Below are positions 25,477 through 33,307 of a stretch of 64,000 nt of DNA, in pieces; position 1 is the first letter of the stretch; each line of letters opens with the position of its first letter. Source of the DNA: Blautia sp. An249 (lineage in GTDB: Bacteria; Bacillota; Clostridia; Lachnospirales; Lachnospiraceae); NCBI RefSeq assembly GCF_002159835.1, contig NZ_NFJL01000001.1, forward strand, positions 186,001-250,000, written 5' to 3'. The notes beneath the pieces were generated by a model. It worked only from the letters and a program-made list of their open reading frames with translations. It had not been told where the DNA came from and did not search any database. The position numbers and the translations under genes were made by a program.

Positions 25477-26373
25477 TTAACTCCATACTTGTATTGTACA
25501 ATCCCATACATTTTGCCACTCATCCTCATTCACAATCGCCTCAAATACCGGCTCAAGGAATTTTTGTATCTCATCAATCACAACAGCAAACTCAAGCGTA
25601 CCATCCTTGATATTCTTCAAGAAATACTTCCACCGTTTCTGCATATCTTCATCTTCGGCAAGTGCCACAACCCGTTTGAAACTATCTCTGTCATAGGGCG
25701 TTCCACGCCGCTCTAATGTTCTCGTGATTGCCGTCTGCAATTTCGCACCATCAAAGTCGAAAGTTCTTGCAAGATAGTAAATGTCGTAAAAGTCCTTCAT
25801 CCGTCCTGTCAGCTCAAATCGTTGCAGGATAGCATCAAACTTTTCAGCAATCGTACTTTCGAGAGAGTAGGTCATAATGACGGGAGCTTCAAAGTCTGGA
25901 AGCTGCGTATTGATTTTGCGTTCCTCGGCTCGTGGAACAATGACATCGCCGACACCAATATCTACATTAAACGGAACACGAACATTTTTTATCTGAGCGA
26001 TAATCTGGGTACTGATACCGTGGTACTTTCTCTGCGGAGAGATTTCCTCAAACCCCTTCGCTTTCATAGAAATATAATCATTGCCCGTAGGTGTATTGAG
26101 AATACGAGCGATAAGATCTTTCACATCATCAAGAGAATTGGATGCTGACCGCAGGAGAAAATCCACATCAATCGTAGCTCGGCTCTCAAAATTGGTAAGC
26201 GTGTAAATGAACAGTCCGCCTTTGAGAATAAGATTATCCTCATACCCAGACTTTGAAAGCTTCCGCAGGAATTCCTCCTGCACAAAGAGCTGTAAGCATT
26301 GCTGATAGCTGATACCAGACGCCTTTGCCTTATTTCTAAGTTTTGCAAGAACAGAAGCTGCTATATCTGCCAT
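25477..26373 (-). CDS. abiEii: AbiEii-type nucleotidyltransferase toxin
   Basis: This 298-residue toxin is of the AbiEii/AbiGii family (DUF1814), a type IV toxin-antitoxin and phage abortive-infection component. The nucleotidyltransferase signature is LILKGGLFIYTL followed by ATIDVDFLLR, with the GG and the D-x-D pair. A conserved IAEKFDAILQR and MKDFYDIYYL follow. Its ATG shares the A of the antitoxin stop codon (TAATG), so translation is coupled. It may also stabilise element 1B. Confidence 0.93.
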   Translation of the reverse strand: MADIAASVLAKLRNKAKASGISYQQCLQLFVQEEFLRKLSKSGYEDNLILKGGLFIYTLTNFESRATIDVDFLLRSASNSLDDVKDLIARILNTPTGNDYISMKAKGFEEISPQRKYHGISTQIIAQIKNVRVPFNVDIGVGDVIVPRAEERKINTQLPDFEAPVIMTYSLESTIAEKFDAILQRFELTGRMKDFYDIYYLARTFDFDGAKLQTAITRTLERRGTPYDRDSFKRVVALAEDEDMQKRWKYFLKNIKDGTLEFAVVIDEIQKFLEPVFEAIVNEDEWQNVWDCTIQVWS

Positions 26374-26981
26374 TACAACCACACTCCAATCATTTCTTTT
26401 ACTCGTTTTTGTACACGCAATACTTTTGCGTATTCCATAAGGTTTGGTATATTCTTTTTTGGGTCTTTTACATACCCTTGTATTGCCTTGTTGAAAATTT
26501 CCTTATCCATTTTGTTCATATTCCGCAGTACATCACAGATGGTACGATCACGGTCATAGATACGAACATCGACAAAATCAATTTTCCCTGTCGTCTCTCC
26601 GAGGGTAACTAAAGCAGGCTCGACCCGATATGCTTTTATAAACGGGTAATCAATATTGGTACGGTTTCTTGAAGTATTCTTATTAATTGTAATATTCCAT
26701 TCGGCAGGGTTGCGGTCACTGTAACCGTAGTAAAACAGCGCCGTTTCCATACAAAGGACAGCATCGGGAAAAAGGCGATTGATTAAAATTACTTCTGAAT
26801 CGCCGTAACCCTCTACCCAATGATAGTAGCCTCGTTTTACTTTTTCTACCACACCTGCTTCAAGCATTCTTTGAATATCTCTATAAAACAGCTTTTCGGC
26901 GTTAAGCTGTGCAGTTGTCATAATATAATTGTAACTAGAAAAAACTTTACGCAAAAAACGAATGTCTTTTTCATCAAGCAT
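26373..26981 (-). CDS. abiEi: AbiEi-type antitoxin / transcriptional regulator
   Basis: This 202-residue antitoxin has an N-terminal winged helix (YIMTTAQLNAEKLFYRDIQRMLEAGVVEKVKRGYY) and the C-terminal AbiEi domain that antagonises the toxin. Family members repress their own promoter at inverted repeats, and a large inverted repeat lies just upstream at 27071-27117. It is the first gene of the AbiE operon and the closest gene to the right end of element 1B. Confidence 0.93.
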   Translation of the reverse strand: MLDEKDIRFLRKVFSSYNYIMTTAQLNAEKLFYRDIQRMLEAGVVEKVKRGYYHWVEGYGDSEVILINRLFPDAVLCMETALFYYGYSDRNPAEWNITINKNTSRNRTNIDYPFIKAYRVEPALVTLGETTGKIDFVDVRIYDRDRTICDVLRNMNKMDKEIFNKAIQGYVKDPKKNIPNLMEYAKVLRVQKRVKEMIGVWL

Positions 26982-27039
26982 AATTCCACTCCTGTACTAA
27001 ACTGAGCACAAATCGTTCAACGATTGTGTGCTTTACTGC

Positions 27040-27117
27040 ATTATACGCAATTACCAATAAAAAATCAACCGTAGTAAACCAAACAACTTTAAATGTTTCG
27101 GTTGTGTGGTTTACTAC
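27040..27117 (-). promoter_or_regulatory. AbiE promoter and operator
   Basis: On the minus strand TTGATT (27063-27068), a 17-base spacer and TATAAT (27040-27045) form a strong promoter. Directly upstream is a 17-base inverted repeat (27071-27087 and 27101-27117, 16 of 17 matching, GTAGTAAACC core). A second smaller inverted repeat TCGTT/AACGA lies at 27013-27023. They fit AbiEi autoregulation. Confidence 0.7.
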
Positions 27118-27158
27118 AAAATTTTAGCCTGCCTGTCCGCATATTCCTCAATATGGCA

Positions 27159-27195
27159 CATTTCTGAGGCTTCTGTAGGTACAGAGGAACTTGCA
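27159..27195 (+). other. shared attR of elements 1B and 1A
   Basis: The 1B arm (27159-27174) is followed by GTAGG (27175-27179) and then the cotJC half-site TACAGAGGAACTTGCA. The core GTAG belongs to 1B and TAGG to 1A; they overlap by three bases. Confidence 0.75.
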
Positions 27196-27417
27196 CATCT
27201 GGAGATGGTATCCACGATTGTGCATCAGCTTACCAGGGATTTAAGTATGGAAGAGATTGAAAAATCCGGATTCGGCAATTATTATATTGACCATACAGTG
27301 GCAATCTGGCCCCAGGCAGCAGGAGGCGTTCCTTTTAACGCCTGTGAATTCCAGTCAAAGGGAGATCCTATTACGGATTTGCATGAGGATCTGGCTGCAG
27401 ATGGTGCAATCATATAA
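27180..27417 (+). CDS. cotJC: CotJC middle piece
   Basis: Codons from 27178 (shared glycine) to 27399 encode TEELAHLEMVSTIVHQLTRD through DPITDLHEDLAA, the middle of CotJC with the metal-ligand motif EELAHLE. There is no start codon or ribosome site of its own. After the GCAGA core at 27397-27401 the reading continues only into foreign codons (DGAII) and a stop. In frame with both other pieces once the elements are removed. Confidence 0.92.
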
Positions 27418-27424
27418 GAACAAC
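27385..27424. other. attL of element 2
   Basis: cotJC codons GAT-CTG-GCT-GCA-G meet the core GCAGA at 27397-27401, then element sequence with AAGAACAAC at 27416-27424. Confidence 0.75.
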
Positions 27425-27430
27425 TTTTGA

Positions 27431-28984
27431 TTAAAAGTTCCAGTGAATTTCAATCGGAACGTCCCTTGTTCCCGGAATACGCTTGCCGACAGATATATAG
27501 TCAATCAGTATTTCCACGATTTCACGGGTAAGGTGTTCCAAGTTGGAATATTGTTCGATAATTTGACGGCGGTTATCGCCCACCGCGATTTTTTCTTCGA
27601 TTTCGGCTAACTGCTTTTCTCCGTCAGCAATCACACGTTCCAGTCTGTCGCGCTCCGTGGTAAAGTCTTTTGACATTTCCACATAATCGCTTTCAGATAT
27701 TAAGCCCTTGACCTTATCCATGTAAAGCTCCCGGATACCTTTTGAAAACTCTGCAACCTTTTTCTCATAGACGGCTATATCAGAGAGCAGGCGTTTTTTC
27801 TGTCCCTGCAAGTTATCGCAAAATTCGATATTCTGTTCTAACTCGTCCTTATCAAGATACTCGGCTGCCAGTTTGTTAATCTCGTCGATAACCATTCTTT
27901 CCAGTTTATCAACAGAGATAAAGGAACCGATACAAGCGTCCTTTGCCACATGGCGGTTAGAGCATTGTAGATAGTGCTTATCATGGTTTTTAGAAGAACG
28001 CATAGTGTAACCGCAGTTTGCACAACGGGCTTTTCTTGCAAATAAACCGATTGTACCTACATCAAAGGGCTTTGCCCTCTGTGCGATTAACGCCTGCACC
28101 TTATCCCATAACTCCCTGTCAATAATCGGCTCATGCGTTCCCTCAACGATATACCACTCACTTTTTGGACGGGGCTTATTCTGCTTTGTTTTATAAGAAA
28201 TGCTTCCATACTTGCCCTGTACCATGTTGCCGATATAGATTTCATTTATCAGCATATCGGAAATAGCAAAGTATTTCCAGAGGGTACTGTTTTTCGTTTT
28301 CGGCTGTTTATAGCGCAAGCCGTGTAGACGCTTATATTCTGTTGGATTTGGTATGCCCCTGTCATTGAGCATACGGGCGATTGCAGTTTTTCCGTAACCT
28401 TGTGAAAATAAGGTAAAAACTTCACGGACAACGGCTGCAGCTTCTTCGTCGATTATCAAATGTCCTTTTTGGTCTGGGTCTTTCTTGTACCCGTAAAGAG
28501 CAAATGCACCGATATGAAAACCGTTTTTCCGTCTGTTCGTCAAGACGCTGCGGATATTTTCAGACATATCCTCCAGGTACCATTCATTGACAAGCCCGTT
28601 AATCTGTCGGGACTTCTTATTTCCCTTGTTCGCAGTATCCGCGTTGTCAACAATACTGATGAAACGAATACCCCATATTGGAAATAAACCGTGAATGTAT
28701 TTTTCCACTAATTCAAGTTCACGGGTAAACCGTGATTGCGTCTTGCAGAGGATAATATCAAATCTGTGTTGTTCCGCGTCTTTCAGCAGGCGGTTAAATT
28801 CCGGTCTCCGTCTATCAGAACCGGTATAGTCGTCGTCGCTGTAAATGTTGTAAAGTTCCCACCCCTGTTCCATAGCGTATTGCAGCAGCATAGCCTTTTG
28901 ATTCTGAATGCTGTTGCTGTCGTCGGTTTCAAATTGCTTGTTTCTATCTTCTTCGGATAAGCGGCAATAGATAGCTACTTTCAT
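27431..28984 (-). CDS. TndX/TnpX-like large serine recombinase of element 2
   Basis: This 517-residue recombinase has catalytic S10 in YCRLSEED, an SRFTRELELVE helix, a recombinase domain (about 180-290), a zinc ribbon with CANCGY...C near 335-375 and a long coiled coil, ending IEIHWNF. It is of the conjugative-transposon type and differs from the 1A and 1B enzymes. The ATG at 28984 lies eight bases from AAGGAG; an ATG at 28990 is too close. Its stop is about 30 bases from the left att core. It should integrate and excise element 2. Confidence 0.93.
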   Translation of the reverse strand: MKVAIYCRLSEEDRNKQFETDDSNSIQNQKAMLLQYAMEQGWELYNIYSDDDYTGSDRRRPEFNRLLKDAEQHRFDIILCKTQSRFTRELELVEKYIHGLFPIWGIRFISIVDNADTANKGNKKSRQINGLVNEWYLEDMSENIRSVLTNRRKNGFHIGAFALYGYKKDPDQKGHLIIDEEAAAVVREVFTLFSQGYGKTAIARMLNDRGIPNPTEYKRLHGLRYKQPKTKNSTLWKYFAISDMLINEIYIGNMVQGKYGSISYKTKQNKPRPKSEWYIVEGTHEPIIDRELWDKVQALIAQRAKPFDVGTIGLFARKARCANCGYTMRSSKNHDKHYLQCSNRHVAKDACIGSFISVDKLERMVIDEINKLAAEYLDKDELEQNIEFCDNLQGQKKRLLSDIAVYEKKVAEFSKGIRELYMDKVKGLISESDYVEMSKDFTTERDRLERVIADGEKQLAEIEEKIAVGDNRRQIIEQYSNLEHLTREIVEILIDYISVGKRIPGTRDVPIEIHWNF

Positions 28985-29008
28985 ATTCATATCTCCTTAG
29001 AGATAGTA

Positions 29009-29057
29009 ACAAGCTGCTTTCTACATAGATTATACCATGCAGAAAACAGCTTGTCAT
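29009..29057 (-). promoter_or_regulatory. recombinase promoter with large inverted repeat
   Basis: On the minus strand ATGACA (29052-29057), 17 bases and TATAAT (29029-29034). An inverted repeat ACAAGCTG/CAGCTTGT (29009-29016, 29047-29054) with partly matching inner sequence spans -35 to the transcript start and could be an operator or 5' hairpin controlling recombinase expression. Confidence 0.6.
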
Positions 29058-29059
29058 TG

Positions 29060-29206
29060 CTATTTCGTAAGGCGTACCGCCTTATTTTTTTCTATTCTAT
29101 TTATCATTTCAATCCACTTTTTTGTGAATTGAGCTTTTGAAGTCGTGCTTTCGCCGCTTTTGAAAACACTCCTGCAAAGTATCTGGTTTTTATCAGTATT
29201 TGCCAT
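29060..29206 (-). CDS. small conserved-looking protein before the recombinase
   Basis: This 48-residue basic protein, MANTDKNQILCRSVFKSGES... ending NKAVRLTK, has an AAGGGGG ribosome site nine bases before its ATG. Similar tiny proteins occur next to TnpX/TndX-type recombinases (TnpV/TnpW-like), but I cannot place it in a family with certainty. It could act as an excision factor or be structural; no function is claimed. The 450 bases upstream, to 29657, are GC-rich and hold no gene I can support. Confidence 0.55.
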   Translation of the reverse strand: MANTDKNQILCRSVFKSGESTTSKAQFTKKWIEMINRIEKNKAVRLTK

Positions 29207-29657
29207 GATTAGCCCCCTTTCCAAGATTGGCTAATACACTATATGAATAGCGGCAAGTCCACTATTACAACATACAAAAGGGGCTTATCGGACGGCTGTT
29301 AGCATAGCTCCACGGGACTTGCACCCCTCCGGCGGTCTGCCGAAGCTCTACCCGTTGCCTGCGACGCTTTGAACGCTCGGACTACGGCGGTAAAGGAGTA
29401 TCATTGTACCGATATATGGATTACGGCGGCAGAGTTGCTACGTCTGCTTTGGAACGCTGATATTTCCCGCTCGGTTTGTCCCTCCTTTCGTCGTCGCGTA
29501 TCAGCCCAACGGCTCCCCATATATCGAATGTATCCGATTTGCCCTATACTGCGCCGCCGTTATCTTGCGCCGCTTTCTTTGTCAAGGAACAAGGGGCTGT
29601 CCTTAAGTGCCGTAAAACGGAAAAGGGGGTTAAAAGACGCTTTACAGCAAGACCTAA

Positions 29658-29915
29658 TTATTCAGCCCGGAATGTGAGGATAGCCCTCATAAGCCTTGCT
29701 TGTAGCCGTTCCCGAATATCCTCATCAACGCCGTAATAGATGTTGCCGCGCTCATCGTAGAGTTTCCGCATGGAAAGGCTCGCTATGTATCCGCTGAAAT
29801 GCTGCAAGACCATTTTCATTGCGTCTGGGTCGCCTTTGCTCGCCGCAACAATGACGGGATAGGGAACAAGGGCGATTTCCGGGTAGTCGGGTTGTTTACC
29901 ATTCGTTCCATTCAT
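29658..29915 (-). CDS. helix-turn-helix protein of conjugative element (Tn916 Orf-like)
   Basis: This 85-residue protein resembles the small HTH_16-type regulators of Tn916/Tn1549 elements, with PVIVAASKGDPDAMKMVLQHF and a C-terminal DEDIRERLQARLMRAIL. It overlaps the upstream sigma-factor gene. The ATG at 29915 lies about nine bases from GGAGG; an ATG at 29921 is too close. In Tn916 the matching pair takes part in control of transfer and excision genes. Confidence 0.8.
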   Translation of the reverse strand: MNGTNGKQPDYPEIALVPYPVIVAASKGDPDAMKMVLQHFSGYIASLSMRKLYDERGNIYYGVDEDIRERLQARLMRAILTFRAE

Positions 29916-30336
29916 CAGCATGTTCCTCCAAATATTTCTTTAACAGTTCAAAAGAAGTTGCCCGTCTGTACTGTATTGTGCTACGCGACGTATTGAACAT
30001 TTTTCCGATTTCAACGTCGCTCATACCCTCGAAATAGTACAGCAGGATAGCGGTTCTCTTTTCCTCCGGCAAAGTACGGATTGCTTCAAGCAGCAGCTTA
30101 GGAGTTATCTCTTTACCTGCCATTTGATAACGCGGCTCGGCTTCGTCCTCTTGAAAATACTTGTCAAAAGTGTAAAGCTGCCGTTCCTCATGTAAGGCTA
30201 GGTCACAAAAAGAAACTTCCCGTTTTCTGCGTCGCCGGATTTCGTCGTGGGCGTTGCACGCTTCATTGTGCAGTACCCGTTTACAGAATTTTTGAAAGGC
30301 ACATTGCTTTTGAAATTCTACGCGATTAGGTTCCAT
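29896..30336 (-). CDS. sigma-70-like factor of conjugative element
   Basis: This 146-residue protein has a sigma region 4 helix-turn-helix at its C-terminus (LPEEKRTAILLYYFEGMSDVEIGKMFNTSRSTIQYRRATSFELLKKYL). A basic N-terminal half carries FQKFCKRVLHNEACNAHDE. It is the usual RNA polymerase sigma-type regulator of Tn916/Tn1549 elements and is coupled to the HTH protein downstream. It probably controls recombination or transfer genes of element 2. Confidence 0.85.
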   Translation of the reverse strand: MEPNRVEFQKQCAFQKFCKRVLHNEACNAHDEIRRRRKREVSFCDLALHEERQLYTFDKYFQEDEAEPRYQMAGKEITPKLLLEAIRTLPEEKRTAILLYYFEGMSDVEIGKMFNTSRSTIQYRRATSFELLKKYLEEHADEWNEW

Positions 30337-30511
30337 GTTCTCACCCCCTTTCTGCCGAAAGGCGGTAGTACCTCCCCTTTTCGCGTGATAATACAGACGA
30401 CTTTTTCAAACGCCGGACGGAAGCAAAAATTTCTTTGAAAAAATCTCTGAAAAATGCAAAATGCGCCTATCTGCAAGACGCAGATAGACGCAAGGGAAAC
30501 ATAAGAGGTAT

Positions 30512-30622
30512 TCAGATGATGTGATTGTTCATCTTTATAGCCGGAATACCCCGTTGTAGGGGATAGGCTTTTTTTGATAATTGTGGAAATGTCGATTTAT
30601 GTCGGAAAGTTGTTAAGTGCAT
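30512..30622 (-). CDS. possible 36-residue peptide
   Basis: A minus-strand ATG at 30622 follows TAGGAGG by eight bases and opens a 36-codon frame (MHLTTFRHKSTFPQLSKK... IKMNNHII). The very good ribosome site is the main support; I know no family. It may be a leader peptide for the sigma-factor operon. The rest of 30337-30810 holds short hairpins but no other gene. Confidence 0.4.
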   Translation of the reverse strand: MHLTTFRHKSTFPQLSKKAYPLQRGIPAIKMNNHII

Positions 30623-30691
30623 GGCGACTACCTCCTAAACCGCCATGTCCTTACATGGTAGAGGGTCGTCGCAGATTATAGACAAAAAGAA

Positions 30692-30720
30692 ACGGCGGCT
30701 CTGATAATCAAAGCCGCCGT
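30692..30720. terminator. hairpin, probable terminator
   Basis: The perfect stem ACGGCGGCT/AGCCGCCGT has an 11-base loop. It separates the regulatory genes from the ABC transporter genes. Confidence 0.5.
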
Positions 30721-30810
30721 AATAGGATAGACGCGTGAAAATATCTCTGCTCTGCGACGGCTTTTTTTCTTTTGCCGTCGTCGGCAGATAGTTCATATCT
30801 TATTTGTTTT

Positions 30811-31608
30811 TTAAAGGGATAAATCTTTTTTTCTAAATTCCAATAACCCAATTAGCAAACAGATGATAGATAATACCCATAATATTATCATATTGAAAAT
30901 AGACATCATATTTCCATTTACAAGCTGCTGTGGATTAAATAAACTTAACGGGTTACAATACACTAAAATTTTTGCATTGTCATATACCTGTGATAACATT
31001 TGCATAATTATAAATATTGTAATCAATCCGCCGCCTAACCCTATGGAATATTTTATTTCGCTAAAAATGCAAGTGAACATAAAACAAAATGCTGCAATAA
31101 ATATCTGTAATGCCAATAACCCAAAATTCAAGAGTAAGAATTTAGGAATATCCAATTCTCCGCTGAATAAAACAGCACAACACAAAATCATCAGAATTGT
31201 GTTAAATAAAATTAGAACAACCAAGCCTAACATTAGATTTAACCATTGTGTCATTGCAATTTTTATTCGGCTATGTTTCGTGTTTAAAAGATAAGATAAT
31301 GAACCATTTTCTACATATTTTGCAAGAAGCCGATAACACATGGTAATGCTGAAAATAAATGGTGTAACTATAAGAACAAATTTATACAGATATGTAATAA
31401 TAAAATCTATTAAAGTTGTTCCTATATTTTGCATACCAAAAGCCGCGAAAACTGTTGGCATGCTTGCTTCTAATGTTTTTAGACTATCTTTTAATGTAGG
31501 GTCGTACATTGCAACTAAAGTAATAGCATACATGGCGATAATACTAAAAAACACAACATGAAGTTTTACATTAGACTTAAGCTCTTTCTTCATCAATGAA
31601 TATATCAT
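30811..31608 (-). CDS. ABC-2 type transporter permease
   Basis: This 265-residue integral membrane protein with six predicted helices is the permease of an exporter whose ATPase gene precedes and overlaps it. No substrate-specific motif is visible. The strongly AT-rich sequence differs from the GC-richer transfer genes, which suggests a separately acquired cargo module. The ATG at 31608 is preferred over a GTG at 31617. Such pairs often export peptides or antibiotics. Confidence 0.88.
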   Translation of the reverse strand: MIYSLMKKELKSNVKLHVVFFSIIAMYAITLVAMYDPTLKDSLKTLEASMPTVFAAFGMQNIGTTLIDFIITYLYKFVLIVTPFIFSITMCYRLLAKYVENGSLSYLLNTKHSRIKIAMTQWLNLMLGLVVLILFNTILMILCCAVLFSGELDIPKFLLLNFGLLALQIFIAAFCFMFTCIFSEIKYSIGLGGGLITIFIIMQMLSQVYDNAKILVYCNPLSLFNPQQLVNGNMMSIFNMIILWVLSIICLLIGLLEFRKKDLSL

Positions 31609-32491
31609 TTTTATCACCCCTATAATATTGTTGGAAAATTTCTTCTATGGTCTGATTTCTAACTAATATATCTTTCACATTATATTGACCTAACTCACCC
31701 AATAATTTATTTACGTTTCCACATAACAGAAAAGAAACTTTATTCTGTGTGCATATACTATCAGGATACAATCTCGCAAAGGCAGACGCATATTCTGTGT
31801 TTGAAAATGTAATCGTATAATGTTTCTGACGGTTGTTCCTCAAATCTTCAATATTTTGGCTTGTAACTAAACGCCCGCCTTTAATCATCAAAACTCTATC
31901 ACATACGTTCTCTATTTCCTCAAATATATGAGAGGACATGAATATAGTTTTGCCTTTGAGCTTTTCTTTTTTCAGAAGCTCAATAAATTTATTTTGCATG
32001 ATTGGGTCAAGTCCGCTTGTTGGTTCATCTAATATCAATACAGACGGATTTTGCATAAAAGCAATAATCAGTCCTAATTTTTGTTTTGTTCCTTTAGACA
32101 TTTTCTTTATTTTTATGCTTGTATCAAGTTCAAAATAATCTACAAGATAGTTAAGTCTGTCTTTTGGGACATTTCCCTTTATTTGTGCCATAAATTGAAT
32201 AAAAGCATTACCGGTCATATTATTGTCCAAGAAAGAAATTTCTCCTGGTAAATAGCCTACATTTTCTTGAATATAAGCTGCGTCATAAAAACTGTTTCGA
32301 TTAAAAATTTTTGATATTCCCTGTTGTGGGCGGATAAACCCCATTAAGTGTCTTATGGTAGTTGTTTTTCCTGCACCATTTGAGCCTAAAAAACCAACAA
32401 CCTCGCCTTGCAGGACTTCAAAATTCAAATTAAAAATTCCTCTGTGATTGCCATATTCTTTGGTTAAATTTTGAACTTCTATTATATTCAT
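31577..32491 (-). CDS. ABC transporter ATP-binding protein
   Basis: This 304-residue ATPase has Walker A GSNGAGKTTT near residue 37, signature MSKGTKQKLGL and Walker B VLILDEPTSGLDP, followed by the H-loop MSSHIFEE. It pairs with the permease whose start it overlaps by 32 bases. It resembles bacitracin and lantibiotic exporter ATPases in general form. It is probably regulated by the TetR gene just upstream. Confidence 0.92.
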   Translation of the reverse strand: MNIIEVQNLTKEYGNHRGIFNLNFEVLQGEVVGFLGSNGAGKTTTIRHLMGFIRPQQGISKIFNRNSFYDAAYIQENVGYLPGEISFLDNNMTGNAFIQFMAQIKGNVPKDRLNYLVDYFELDTSIKIKKMSKGTKQKLGLIIAFMQNPSVLILDEPTSGLDPIMQNKFIELLKKEKLKGKTIFMSSHIFEEIENVCDRVLMIKGGRLVTSQNIEDLRNNRQKHYTITFSNTEYASAFARLYPDSICTQNKVSFLLCGNVNKLLGELGQYNVKDILVRNQTIEEIFQQYYRGDKNDIFIDEERA

Positions 32492-33114
32492 AGATATTCC
32501 TCCTTGTAGCTGATTTTCTTAAACATGGTTTTCCATTTTTCAAATTCAACAATTATCTCGTCGAATATAATAGGTTGATTATAGCGTCGCTTTTCGGATA
32601 AAAACCCCTCAGATAGCCAAATGAACATTTTATAAATGTATTTAGGGTCTATATCTTCCTTAAAACATGAGAAGTCAATATTTTTAAAATATGTATTGAA
32701 ACTGTCATTGAAAGTCTTTTCCATATAGTCATTTATAGTATCTGCTATTGTTTCATCTTGAAAAAGGACAGCTCGTAATAAGAAATCATACATATATGGA
32801 TATTCTTCCATTATTTTTAATTTTTCTTTTATTCCAAAATCTAACATATCAAAAAAATCTGTTATGCTTTCTATTTCGTTTATATCAACTGACTGAACGG
32901 ACACTTTGTTACAGAAATCATATAAATAAAGATAAAAATTCTTTTTATTTTTAAAATAGTAAAAAAGCAATCCTTTTGATATTCCTGCTTTCAACGCAAT
33001 TTCATCTGTATTTGCCTTTTTATATCCATGTTGTCCAAAACATTCTAAGCCCGCATTTATAATTCGCAGCTTTTTTTCTGATGAAAGTGTATTAAATTTT
33101 TCATCTATTTCCAT
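32488..33114 (-). CDS. TetR/AcrR-family regulator
   Basis: This 208-residue regulator has an N-terminal TetR helix-turn-helix (IINAGLECFGQHGYKKANTDEIALKAGISKGLLFYYFKNKKNFY) and a helical ligand domain. Its stop overlaps the ATPase start by four bases, making a three-gene operon with the exporter. A GGAGG site precedes the ATG. It likely represses the operon until an inducer binds; the inducer is unknown. Confidence 0.9.
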   Translation of the reverse strand: MEIDEKFNTLSSEKKLRIINAGLECFGQHGYKKANTDEIALKAGISKGLLFYYFKNKKNFYLYLYDFCNKVSVQSVDINEIESITDFFDMLDFGIKEKLKIMEEYPYMYDFLLRAVLFQDETIADTINDYMEKTFNDSFNTYFKNIDFSCFKEDIDPKYIYKMFIWLSEGFLSEKRRYNQPIIFDEIIVEFEKWKTMFKKISYKEEYL

Positions 33115-33307
33115 GTCATATCCTCCTTTTGACTATTTTAGTCAATTTTCATTGTACTACGTTGACTATTTTTTACAACCCCCTCTATACAAAAAATTAT
33201 TTGCGCCTATGCAGAACGTATATGCTCTATTTATGTCCATACTATGATGTGTGTAATCATATCTCGAAAGAGAGATGAAATATACAATGTAGTTGGGTGA
33301 AATAATT

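Larger units (their letters stand above)
21467..27178 (-). mobile_element. element 1B (nested serine recombinase element)
   Basis: The ends carry 16-base perfect inverted repeats: AGAAGCCTCAGAAATG at 21471-21486 and CATTTCTGAGGCTTCT at 27159-27174, each next to a GTAG core (21467-21470 and 27175-27178). One unit is 5,708 bases. It holds a recombinase, a small ORF, a MerR-TipAS regulator, an HExxH protein and the AbiE pair, all on the minus strand. Its insertion point is the right att site of element 1A, using the same cotJC half-site. Confidence 0.8.
15179..27179 (+). mobile_element. intervening element 1A (serine recombinase element, interrupted by 1B)
   Basis: The left junction is in cotJC at TAGG (15179-15182). 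The right junction, TAG at 21468-21470, is completed by G at 27179 because element 1B sits in this site. Without 1B, element 1A is 6,289 bases. It carries a small ORF, a large serine recombinase, a PocR/AraC regulator, a corrinoid protein, an MttB-family methyltransferase and a transporter, all on the plus strand. Removing 1A and 1B together (11,997 bases) restores the D-I-G-T-E-E-L reading of cotJC. Weak inverted ATGAC motifs lie about 20 bases either side of the core. Confidence 0.8.

Noticed and set aside
27106-27417. Independent 103-codon gene from a start at 27106
   Set aside because: The first 24 codons are element 1B sequence without a ribosome site; the rest is plainly mid-CotJC.
29207-29657. 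Group II intron or catalytic RNA fragment upstream of the element 2 small ORF
   Set aside because: The GTGCAAGTCCCGTGG stretch on the minus strand looked RNA-like, but no domain V or reverse transcriptase is present.
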